From: Capniomyces stellatus
Lineage: Eukaryota > Kickxellomycota > Harpellomycetes > Harpellales > Legeriomycetaceae
Reading direction: 5' to 3'
Length of the DNA: 64,000 bases
NCBI GenBank assembly: GCA_001661515.1
Contig: LUVW01000023.1
Location: 321,475 to 385,474 of the forward strand
The notes under the pieces are model-generated. The model was not told the DNA's origin. It searched no databases and saw only the letters and a list, made by a program, of their open reading frames with translations. Position 1 is the stretch's first letter. Every line of letters begins with the position of its first letter. This document shows, piece after piece, positions 20,542 to 31,013 of this stretch. The position numbers and the translations under genes are program-made.

Positions 20542-23500
20542 TTTCGTACCTTTTTTTACTTGCTCAGTGTACGCGTTTTTCCTGCTTTATGCCCCACCTT
20601 CGTACACTATTCTTTGTCGTATATCAACCGTGTCTATCTTTTCTCCGTATCTCAATATCGTTCGTTGTTGCTGTTTTCTATGTGAGAGCGCGTGTATAAG
20701 TTATTGCGCGTTTTAAGGCTGTTTTGTTTGCTTTATCTCCTATTTATATATAGGGCATCACTACTGCAACCTTTTCTTCAAATAATAAAGGTCGAAACTT
20801 TAAATACACATATACCGTATATATATATATATTTATTTATTTCTATGGCGTGTGTGAAGCTTTGTTAAAGCAGCAAGTTCAAATGCGTCCAATTGGCTGT
20901 ATGCTCAAGTTGCGATTTCAAGCTACCCCTATAGTCCAAACTCTTGTTCTGTACTTTGCTGAATTCCCTTAACGAGCGATCGTTTTTCAACTTGCCCTAC
21001 TTTCTTTCTAAACTGGGTCTAGTATTATTTCTCTTCTTTTTCTATTGACTAGGCCGGTGAGGTTGGAGTTAACTGTTTTTACCGGTTTTACTTTTCAAAA
21101 AAAAAAAAACGATATTTACTTTTGCCTCGCTTTTCCACAGGCTATTTATTAACGTGCCTTGATATGTTATTCCCTTATTCCTTTAGTTCCTACTTGCTTG
21201 TACCAGCTTACAAGGTTGTGTGTATCAAACAAAGCACGCCTTGCTGATATAATTATCTCAATGCAATAGTATTATACTTTTAAAGCTTAGTTAAATGCTG
21301 TTTAGTTCAGTTAGTAAGCAAAAAAAATAAAAAAGACAACTTGGTAATTTTGCAGAGTTAAAGAAAATTGGATTTAATTCATTTCAGTTCAAATGTAACT
21401 ATTGATTTTGTTTTTTTTTAATTATTCATCAATACTTTACTTGTGGATAAAATTAAATGTAGAAAATTAAATACTGTAAAAGCGGTTTAATTCAACTATT
21501 TTAAAGTCGTAAATTGGTTTATTATTTCTTTTATTAGCCAATCTATAATTGAAATAAGCCAGGTTCAAACCAAATCCTCCCATTAATCAATCTAAAAAAA
21601 ATTGTCTTATTTTCGAGAAATTTAGTTACTCAAACTCGCTAGGAAATAAACGAAATATTGTGAAAATCACGAACACCATTCTGTATAAATGGTTTATGGT
21701 CATCGAGTCAAAATAGTTACCTATTGGTGCGATTCGATTATTATCAATCATAACCACTGGACAACACCATTCAACTCTATTTCTTGCAAATCACTCCAAT
21801 ACAATTTCGACCTGATAACATTTGCTAGGTCGGTACACACCACTTTAGCACCGTCTCGCTAAATTTATTGCACTTCGCCAAGCTACTAATGGCAACGTTT
21901 AACAAGTGGGGAGGAAAAAAAAATTTTCTCTAGCCAAAACCTAGTACGATTATACTTTTGTCAACGCAAACTCTTTTCGGCATTTCATGTTCAACATACA
22001 AACAGGCTTGGTACAGCAATTGCGGCAAAAAAAAAAAAAGCAAACCCCTTTTGCGTATTTATAATTTTGCGTTTTTTTTATTTTAAAAGAGTAGTTTTTT
22101 TTTAATTTCGTTTTTTTTCCTTCTCCCGAAAATATTGCAACACTTTTTCTTGTTTTGGCTCTAATTGAGGTTGGAATATTGCTTTTACTCTTTTTTATTT
22201 TACTTCATTATTATTGTTATTTTTTTTGAGCAGCTCAAAGACTTCAAGGTGTTCTTTGTATTGTCTCCCAAACCTGCCCTGGTAAATTATTTTATTTCAT
22301 TCTTATTCATTGCTTAACATCGATCAACCAATGATTTAGTACCTCCTGCATTTTATTTGTAATATACTTCATGTTAACATTCAGGTATTAGTAATTTCGA
22401 TTTATTATCAAGCAATTGATTTTAACTTGACATTCCATTCCAGCAGTTTTTTTTTCTTAACTCGAGCTTCTAATTCGTGTACAATTTATTCGATATATTA
22501 ATTACAAGAACCTATTTTCTTATTATTAGCTTTATTGTCCCTATTCAAGTGCATGATTACATAATCACGGACAAATGTTTTTTCAACTAAATAAAACATT
22601 TCTCTCATTCGTAAATAAATACCACCATTCTACAAAGTTATTTAAATCCATAACATTTTGTGTTATAAATCAGGATGCATTTATGTAAAATAAAATAAAA
22701 TCAACTAAAAAATTTGAAGCCAGAGGCTAGCATAGTGGTGATATTAGGAATACTACCCTCACCAAGGCGTCGATTGGTGCAAACCCTGTGAAGTCCATCC
22801 ATCCATCGTACCATATTCAAGCAGCACTTCGTCAGAAGCAGGAATAATGAATGTGAGGTCTTGCTGGGTTGATCTTTTTCTTTCTCTTTTTCTTTTTGGG
22901 TTGGCATTTAAGCGCACTTGGAAGATAGAACAGATAAATGCTTAACAAATGGTTTGATTGTAAATCTAGCAACTGGCTCAGGTTCAGGTGTGCTCTTGTA
23001 ACAATAATGCTGCTCACTAGCCTGAATAAATCTTGGAATACACTATTATTGCCGATGAGTCATGGTCCCGATAGTATTGCATACAGTAACCACATACAAG
23101 TTACAAAGTATTTTGGTGAGGCTGGTATACACCCAGCATTAGAGCGCTGACTACAAATATTGCACATTACAGCAGCATATCATGATATAAATTGTTCTGG
23201 TTTTAGCTAGCTGTGCTAAAAAGCAAAAGTATGTTTGATGATTAATCAAATTGTTATAAACCAGATATAATAAGTCTGACAATACGTGTAAATAAAATGA
23301 AGAAAGGTAACGATAAAGCTGTTTGTAAAGGCAAGCGCAAGTGCTATTACTGGTGGATGTCCCGAGCTAGTAGCTTCAAGTATGTCTGTGGGACTTGTTC
23401 AAGTGCATTATTGTTTTCATTCGCTGTGGTTGAATGGTATTTTCAAAGATGTGCATAGTGGCAAATTAAATAGAGCTATTTGGGCATTGAAAGGCAAAAT

Positions 23501-24022
23501 AAATGACCAATAATAATAATCTAAACAGTGTAATTTTTGTTGCGGTATAAAGCAGAAATGAATGAAGAAAATTAAGGAGATTTATGTTTTTGGTATTTGC
23601 TTTTGAAAGCCAATAAGCTAGACGAATTCAAATAGACTGATTGTTTATTTATTTACATGTATTGACTAATTAGAGCGTAAACAAGATCGTTGAATATTAA
23701 AAACAAAACACGACAAAAGCCAGATATTATGCATTTAGTGGCTAAAAGCACCAAGCTAAAAAAAGAAAAGTAACAAGCTCTTACTCGGAATTTATAACCA
23801 TAAAAGTTAATAGCCAAACTTTCAAGAAAACTAAAATCAATACATCAGAGCCTGAATAAAGTCAGGAGGATTGATTGAGGAATTTACCTAGATTGTAAAA
23901 AAAACAAACATAAAATTTATACACAGTGCAAATTAGTATCCAGCGAGGCTCGAGAATAAAGAAAGAAGGAAAGAACAAAACAGAGAAAAGTAGAGGTAAA
24001 CTAAGCCAAGTCTAAAGCTAAA
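20542..24022. other. divergent intergenic region, no supported gene
   Basis: About 3.5 kb between the divergent Gds1-like (minus) and EXO84 (plus) genes. Composition is strongly AT-rich with a short (TA)n run near 20818-20832. Only chance frames of 60-70 codons occur, for example at 22701-23150 on both strands, and none resembles a known protein. Confidence 0.5.
20571..20576. promoter_or_regulatory. ACGCGT (MluI cell-cycle box) upstream of the Gds1/APSES-like gene
   Basis: The palindromic hexamer ACGCGT lies 30 bases upstream of the start codon of the minus-strand Gds1/APSES-like gene. In yeasts this hexamer is the MBF site read by APSES-domain proteins. A single hexamer can occur by chance, so function here is only suggested. 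Confidence 0.3.
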
Positions 24023-26415
24023 ATGGATACAAGAGACAATTTCGACAGCAATCGAGAAAATTTGGCGAGGCAACAGCAACAACAACCTGGGATTACCAAG
24101 GTGAGTATTGGGGCACCAAAGCTGATATCCACGAAGATAGCAGAGGATAAAAAGAATGATGGTGAGATTCCAACAGTGTTTTTGGCAAAGCTGATGAAGT
24201 CGGGTTTTGATACGAAGGAGTGTAAGTTTTTATTCCTTTTTTTGATGTTCCCAACTCTTTGTATATAGTGTGGTTTGCTGTTTCTTGTTCTCCGGAACAT
24301 TTAACAGCTGTGATTGCTAGTTTTGTTGAATCCACTACAATTCCACAACTTGAGCCAAAGAGAAGACATTGTTAAAAGTGAAATTTGTTCATATACATTT
24401 TTCTTTAAAAAAAACATGCGATAAATAGATCTGATGGGGACTTTAAAAAATGTTTCAGAAAAGAACATTCGGATTTTTAGAAAGTCGTTGGAGGATTCAA
24501 AGAAAGTGGCAGCAAGAAACCTACAGAAGAGTGTGTATACAAACTATAAAGAGTTTGTGATTATATCGAAGGAGATTTACAAGATGGAAAACGAATCAAG
24601 GTTGATTCAACAAATGCTCAGCAAGATAGATAGTGTAGGCGGGGGCATGTATAACGAGGATTTAGAGTCGACGGAAATGTCGGGTAAGAGAATGAAAAGT
24701 AAGTAGTCTTGACTGACAAAGTGCAAAAACTAACGCAGAGAGAGTGATAAAACTGATCGTTTTAGAGCCCGAAAAGCAGGCAGCAAGGGCGTTGAGAAGA
24801 AGAACGATTAGGATGACGGTACAAGACCAGCAAAGTATGTATGCAGGTCAAATGACAAAGTTGTGGAATACAGTTGAAGGTTCACAGGTAAGACGGGAGG
24901 AGGAAGGAAGCAAAAAAATAAATAAATAAACAGCTGAATATATAAACATTGAAGAAAATCGGTAAACAATACTTTGGAAGGGCATAGATAGATTTTTGTT
25001 AAGAAAAAAAGAATAAAATCAAGTGGGTAAAGCTGACAGAAATACAAAAAAACAAATTGAATTGATGTAGAGGATGCTTCCGTTTTCACCAAACAGACAT
25101 ATAGTTGGTACAGTAAAGAAAATCGAGGAGCTGAGTCCACTGTCGTACAAATTCAGACAAAATGTGCAAGCAGTGATTTTGAGTGATTCGTTGTTGTTTG
25201 CGACAATGAGAAAGCGGTCGAACTATGCACACGCGGTACTGGTAGCAGACAACTGCATGAGGTTGAATGAGATAACAGTGATTCAATTGGAGGATACAGC
25301 ACGTAATACGGGTTTAATAGTGGAGATTATAGCGATAAAAATAAAATTGAAGATAATAATGACAAGAATAAGATTGATTGGAGAAGAAAATAAAATAAAA
25401 TTAAAGTACTAATGGTGATGATTTGGGATATTGATGGATGTTGTAGAGCTGAATAATGCTATAAAGATTATAAACAAGGCAGAGACATATTTGTTTAGAT
25501 TCCCAACACCAACAGTGAAGAAGGACCTGCTGCTGCTGATAGAAAAGGCGATCTCGAGCAGTGGAGGGTTGCCGATGACAGCGTTCCAGGTTCCAGCGCT
25601 GCCAGAACCAGACAGAGGAGACGTGCATATCAACCCGCAGAAAAAGGAGTACACAGAGGTGTTTTCGTTGGTGGAAAAAACGTGTGTGAAGCTAGACGTG
25701 TACATAATAAGAAGGGAGTTGGAGGTGGGAGTGCATTTGTGTGAGGACTTGAAGAGGTTGATAATGAAGTTTCCATCCGAGGTACTGATGGAGCGTGACT
25801 CGGAGGCAAAGAGACTGTCTGACAAGGTGTATTCGAGGGAGGCAGAGCTAGCGAGACAGATAATAATGGATATATCGGTGGCCTGTGTGCCCAAGAAGGA
25901 GCTGAGCAAGAAAATCGACTTGTTGACGAGGATGGGGTGGGAGAAGGAAGCAAAGGAGGCGTTTTTAAGGGGAAGAAGTGCAACAATCAAACATAGAACG
26001 CGCCAGTTGAACATGGAGGGAAGCGTTAGAATCTATATTCGAGAGTTGGCTGTTGTATGTTTCAGATTGATTAGGAACACGTGTGACTGGTATTCCGAGT
26101 TTATAGAGGATCCAGGAATGACATCAGGTAATTATACTTTAATTAATTATAATAACAATAATAATAATAATATTCATACTAATGGTTTTATATTTATACT
26201 TTATTATATTTATATCTATAGGACTGATCGCTTGGGTTCAATTGGAAATGGCCAAATATGCATCGATTTTCCGCAGACAGGTATTTAATAGTTTGCAGGA
26301 ATTCCAGGTGATTTCCAACTGCATTCAGTATACATTGACAGAAGTAGAAATTGTAAGTGAACAATTACCCTGCTATTCTATATAATTGGCTGATTTCGAT
26401 TTCGATTTCGATTGA

Positions 26416-26459
<44 letters not shown>

Positions 26460-27553
26460 ATAAATTGATTAGCTTGGACATGCTGGGTTGGATTTGAAGT
26501 TTATGCTGGAGCAAGAGTTCTTTTCAGACTTGACGCAATGTATAAGACTGTATGAGAAGCGGACAATCAACATGCTGAACAAGGTGATTTCAGACGATGA
26601 CTTTGAGATTATGCAAAGAATTCCTACCGAGGTTAGTGGGACACTGAAGAAGCTTTTTGGTAACAATGTTCCGTTGATCAACAGTGTTGTTAAGCTGGAT
26701 GAGATGTTGACAGAATTTGCCAATGAGTTGAAGTTTATTGTCAAGGACTCGTTGTATGGACAGTCGGTGGCTTCAGTATCCTCGATTATTGAGAATATTC
26801 TGAAACAGTTTTTGATAATTCTGCGTAAAAGCAAGGCAACAACAAAACAAGTAAGCAAAGTTTATTTGTCACGTTAATAGAAAGTAATCAAAAATAAAAT
26901 AAAATATAATAAAATAAAATAAAAACGAATACTAATTGAATATTTGTTGATAGGAACTTGCGGTTTTGGTCAATACCCAGGCAGTTATTAGCTGGTCGAT
27001 TCCTAGATGCGCAAAGAATTTGGACAAGGTGTTTGGGAGAACAGTGACGGACATCCACAATTTAGAGTCGAGGCTTGAAGGGTTCCCAGCAACTCTACAG
27101 GAGGTATTTTGCCAAAGAACGTCGATGCCGTTGGTGAACAAGTACTTGGACTTTTCTACTGAGCAGTACGGGTCAAATGGGGTGGTGCCTGAGGTGATGG
27201 CGCCATCAAAGTCGATTAGGGACATGATAACCGAGCTGGTGAATTTGTCCAAGTCGATTGACGAGTACTTGTTGCCAAAACAGACAATTATTTCCGGTGT
27301 TATTGACCACATCTTCTACACGGTCATGGAGGACAAGAGCTGGGTTGTCAACAAGTCAACTATTCTGTTTGGGTACAAGGGTGTTCACCAGCTGGTTCTT
27401 GATACCCACTTCTTTCTTAAAGTCTGTGGCAGCTTGGTGTCCAAAAACGCAAACAAGCTTGCCAATAAGACCTGCGAGAAGGCCTTGCGCATTTACTTTG
27501 CCTCAAAAGGGTCTAGAGAAGATGAAATGAAGGTAATGACAACCCGCATATAA
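24023..27553 (+). CDS. EXO84: exocyst complex subunit Exo84, eight exons
   Basis: Phase-consistent GT-AG splicing joins 24023-24221, 24429-24698, 24766-24887, 25071-25302, 25447-26127, 26222-26352, 26473-26850 and 26954-27553 into about 870 residues. The N-terminal Vps51/Exo84 helical segment contains NVSEKNIRIFRKSLED and YTNYKEFVIISKEIYKME, a hallmark of Exo84. Exons 4-5 encode the PH domain (RHIVGTVKKIEEL, AVILSDSLLFATMRK). The cullin-like C-terminal helical repeats include RTRQLNMEGSVRIYIRELAV and LIRNTCDWYSEFIED, the most conserved Exo84 block. Role: tethering of post-Golgi vesicles to the plasma membrane before SNARE fusion, with Rho GTPase and phosphoinositide input through the PH domain. 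The exon 4 donor (GTAATA) is the weakest junction. At the 3' end a possible donor (GTAATG at 27532) could add a short last exon, so the stop at 27551-27553 is provisional. Introns hold an (AAT)n microsatellite. Confidence 0.92.
26418..26464. repeat. (AAT)n microsatellite in an EXO84 intron
   Basis: A tandem run of about a dozen AAT units inside the sixth intron of EXO84 (26353-26472), preceded by three copies of TTTCGA. It is a simple-sequence repeat in non-coding DNA and likely length-polymorphic. Confidence 0.9.
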
Positions 27554-28132
27554 ACACAAACTCTTGTAGCCAGTCCAAGTTTATCTATTTTAATAGTTTA
27601 CGGCATAGTCATACTCTTGCAATTGATTGGTTGGTTACTAACAGCGTTGATAATGTACAACTTTGTAGAGTCGGACTTGGTACGATCATTGTGTAAACGA
27701 GGCTGTTTCCCGCCTTGACCCCAGTAAGTCCCGCCACCACTATCATTAATTCCATCTCGATAGCATTACAAATGTGTATTTTTTTATATTTTTTTTTTAC
27801 AACTTGGCGTTTTAACTCTTTTGTTATTCTGTGTTGTGTGTATGTTTTATAGAGTTTGCAGACTTTGGCTTAACAATCAGGAAACAATAATTTTTTACTA
27901 TTGATTTCTACTATTGATTTCTACCTTTGATTTATACTATTGATTTCTACTATAATTATTATTTTTATTATTACTATTATTTACCTCGAGTATTATTGTT
28001 CGTTTTACGAGCCGAGTTTATTTATATATCGATTCGGAAATAAAATAAAATAAAATAAAACAAAACAACTATATATAAAGACTAAAAAAAAAGACGAAAT
28101 GGAATAAAGTGGCAGTTGATTATGCGGTAAAA
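27554..28132. other. convergent intergenic region
   Basis: The 3' regions of EXO84 (plus) and TRP3 (minus) meet here. There are near-tandem copies of a CTATTGATTTCTAC unit around 27897-27950 and an AAATA-rich run near 28040. A small last EXO84 exon around 27598-27720 is possible but not demonstrable. Confidence 0.5.
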
Positions 28133-29623
28133 CTATTGGAACAGGTTGGATAAAGAGTGGATAAATTCGGACTTGTTGGGGCACTTCATTAAGCCCTCGC
28201 CAACCAAAACAGCGCCCACGTTGGAACCCTTGTAGATAAGAGCGTCGTTGGGATTTATGATTCCGCTGAGAGCCATAAACAAGACTTTGGAGTTGGAAGG
28301 AACGAGTTTGGAGAGTTCAAGGGTAGTGTTCATTTCGACAATAAAGCTTCTCAGGTTTCTGTTGTTGACGCCAATAATCTTGGAGTTTGCTTGAAGCGCG
28401 GTTTTAAGTTCAAGTTCGTTGTTGACCTCAACCAGCGGTTCCATCCCAAGGTCGCGCGAGTAGTTGACCAGCTCAACCAGCTTCTCGAGCGGCAGCAGAG
28501 CCACAATCAGGAGCACCGAATCGGCTCCAGCCAATCGAGCCTCAGCGATTTGGTAAATGTCAAAAATAAAATCCTTTCGCAGAACAGCTGGTCGATTCTC
28601 CATCCCTTCGATTGCCTTGCGAGCCATTACCAAGTCATCCAAGTTTCCCTTAAACCACTTTGGCTCAGTCAACACGGATATCCCGCTTGCCCCTCCATTC
28701 GCATACTCCAGCGCTTGCTTGCATGCTACCACCTCAATGTTTATGTTTCCTTTGCTAGGCGATGCCCGTTTTATTTCTGCCACAACCGACAGTCCGTTTC
28801 CGTTTACTAGTCGCTCGTAAAAGTCTATTGGCTGTGGTGCCAAGCTTGGCTGCATTCTCAGCATCTCCTCCAGCTGGTCAAACGACTTTCCCGCAACCTT
28901 CTTGCTATTCTCAACATCCATTATACGCTGCCTGTAAATCTCCTCAAGAATATCCATCCCCAGCTTCTCCTTCTTCACCACCTTTTCATCCGCACCAGCA
29001 TCAACACCATCCTCTCCGCCTCTTTTTCTTATCTCTTCCTCCCAAGTCCCACAGCTCAGATCCAAAAAGTTCCTGAACATCAATATCCCATGTTCCGACA
29101 AAAAACTCTCTGGGTGGAACTGCACCCCTTCCACTGTATATCTCTTGTGTCTTGCTCCCATCACTATTCCGTTGCTTGTCTTGCTCGTTATCTCCATGCT
29201 TTCTGGCAATGTGCTTTCTTCACACGCCAACGAGTGGTATCTTGTAACCGTGTATCCAACCGGAATCCCCTTAAAGCACCACTTTTCGTCGTGGAATATC
29301 TGCCCCACTTTTCCGTGCACCACCTGCCCAGCAAACCCTACTGTACCTCCATAGTACTCAAACATACATTGCAACCCCATGCAAACTCCCATTATTGGCA
29401 CCTTTCCTGCAAAGTGCTTCAACACATCAAAACACACTCCTGTATCTTCTCGTGGATGTCCTGGCCCCGGCGACAACACTATGTGTGTTGGGTTCTTTGC
29501 CTCTATCTCTTCAACCGTAATCTTGTCATTGCGGTATACTTCTACTTGACCACCTGCCTTGCAGAGATATTCATACACGTTCCAAGTGAAGCTGTCGTAG
29601 TTGTCTATCAGTATTGTTGTCAT
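28133..29623 (-). CDS. TRP3: bifunctional anthranilate synthase component II / indole-3-glycerol phosphate synthase
   Basis: Single-exon frame of 496 residues. Residues 1-195 are a class I glutamine amidotransferase: ILIDNYDSFTWNVYEYL, LSPGPGHP, the nucleophile Cys81 in GVCMGLQC, and His171/Glu173 in VQFHPESF. This half supplies ammonia to anthranilate synthase component I (TrpE, not in this window). Residues about 255-496 are an indole-3-glycerol phosphate synthase barrel with VVAEIKRASPSKGNI, LRKDFIFDIYQIAEARLAGA, EPLVEVNNE and IGVNNRNLRSF, which carry the catalytic Lys and Glu residues. The chain stops right after the barrel, so the third domain common in filamentous fungi (phosphoribosylanthranilate isomerase) is absent, as in yeast Trp3. 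Role: two steps of tryptophan synthesis in the cytosol. The ATG at 29621-29623 directly precedes the conserved TILIDNYD. Confidence 0.95.
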   Translation of the reverse strand: MTTILIDNYDSFTWNVYEYLCKAGGQVEVYRNDKITVEEIEAKNPTHIVLSPGPGHPREDTGVCFDVLKHFAGKVPIMGVCMGLQCMFEYYGGTVGFAGQVVHGKVGQIFHDEKWCFKGIPVGYTVTRYHSLACEESTLPESMEITSKTSNGIVMGARHKRYTVEGVQFHPESFLSEHGILMFRNFLDLSCGTWEEEIRKRGGEDGVDAGADEKVVKKEKLGMDILEEIYRQRIMDVENSKKVAGKSFDQLEEMLRMQPSLAPQPIDFYERLVNGNGLSVVAEIKRASPSKGNINIEVVACKQALEYANGGASGISVLTEPKWFKGNLDDLVMARKAIEGMENRPAVLRKDFIFDIYQIAEARLAGADSVLLIVALLPLEKLVELVNYSRDLGMEPLVEVNNELELKTALQANSKIIGVNNRNLRSFIVEMNTTLELSKLVPSNSKVLFMALSGIINPNDALIYKGSNVGAVLVGEGLMKCPNKSEFIHSLSNLFQ

Positions 29624-30651
29624 TTTATTTTTATTTATCCTTGTTACTTCCTTTGTCTTTTTTTTACTTTTACAATTATTAATTTGTTTTTTTTCTGTTG
29701 ATTTCTTTTCCTTTTACTTTTTGTGGATTTAGATGGCGAGTCCAAATACGTAAAGGTATATGTCGTGTATATATCAGCTCCTAAAAAGTATTTATTTATG
29801 TTTTTGGTTTCCTTTTATAACAAGAGGGTTTAGTTTGTTAGCAAAGCTGTATTCTCTTTATTTCAGTTTTTTTCACTTCAAAAAAAAATATATATATTCA
29901 TGAAGAAAATGGTTATTGTTTGAATTTATTTACTTTACTGATTGTTGGTTCTGGAAATAATCAACAATAACCAAAAAGCTAAGCGTGGATTTATTCGATG
30001 CTTTTAGCAAATGAGTTTCTATATAGCCCAATCTCATTAAGGAATTTCACCACTAATGACATGGAATTAAATAGCAAGATTCTTCAAAGTGAGTGAGGAA
30101 TAAGGTAAAAAAAAAAGTCGAGTTTGGTTTTTAACATTATGATGCAATATAAAATCAGTCTAAAATTGATTCAACAACCAAGTATTTTCGATTTAACCAT
30201 TTCTATTTAATTCAAGAATAAAAAAAAAGAAAAAAAGAACAATTCGATTCTCAGTATTGCCCAATCTTTAATTCCAAAACGACTTCAACTTGGCTTTAAT
30301 TTAGTCATTAAGCACAAAAATTTCCTGTTTCCTGGCTTACCATTCACTAAATCGTTATATGATTCATTAAAAAAAAAATTATTTTATTAAATGTTAGTCA
30401 GTAAAGTTGGCAAAATGAAGTATAACTTGCTACTTTAATTTCTGGAATAAAATAAAAGTCTGATTTGATTAGATCCAATTGAACACAACAACGTTAACAC
30501 ATCTCGGTAAATAACAGTTAAAAAAAAGAGCATCAAAGTCAAAATCATTATCACAGTAACTTGAGGAAATCTCACTTGCACTGATTTGCAAAAGGAATGA
30601 AAAGTAGCTGTCAAGTTCAAATCTAAAAAAGCCAAGTAATAAAAAAAAAAT
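29624..30651. other. TRP3 promoter region and intergenic DNA
   Basis: About 1 kb between the TRP3 start and the tRNA-Val gene, AT-rich with T-runs just upstream of TRP3. I found no TGACTC-type Gcn4 element that I could place with confidence and no gene. Confidence 0.5.
30642..30650 (-). terminator. RNA polymerase III T-run terminator of tRNA-Val
   Basis: Nine A on the plus strand, read as nine T on the minus strand, begin two bases after the tRNA 3' end. A run of four or more T is the standard Pol III stop signal. Confidence 0.85.
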
Positions 30652-30725
30652 TGATTCCTGCCGGACTCGAACCGGCGACCGTCTGTGTGTTAGACAGACG
30701 TGATAACCATCTACACCAAGGAATC
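30652..30725 (-). tRNA. tRNA-Val (anticodon AAC)
   Basis: The 74-nt minus-strand sequence folds into a full cloverleaf. The acceptor GATTCCT pairs with AGGAATC and is followed by discriminator A. The D-arm is in TGGTGTAGATGGTTATCA. The anticodon stem TCTGT/ACAGA encloses the loop CTAACAC, giving anticodon AAC (valine, read as IAC after editing). The T-arm contains GGTTCGAGTCC, a perfect B-box. No intron is present. It is a nuclear Pol III gene with a T-run terminator immediately downstream. Confidence 0.97.
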
Positions 30726-31013
30726 AGATGAAAAATTTACAAGGTCGCTAGATCATATCAGCATTAAAAGAAAGACTTTAAATAATCCGAGAATATTTTG
30801 AGTCTGAGTTTGGTAAATATGGCGAAACTACATGGATGACTCGAATGCCGCGATAGTTGCAGCTTACACCCGATGATATGAATCGTCCAATATTTTTTGT
30901 ATTTGAAAATAAAAAAAACCAGAACGAGGCAATAACAATAAAAGGAGAATTAATAAATACCAAATAAATAAACAAAATAAATGTAAATAAACAAACAAGA
31001 AGGGCGTTTCTAG

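Noticed and set aside
19907..20716. A 269-codon plus-strand frame opposite the N-terminus of the Gds1-like protein
   Set aside because: It is opposite a Lys/Glu/Asp-rich tract, whose complement reads as Phe/Leu/Ser; it runs past the promoter and shows no family signal.
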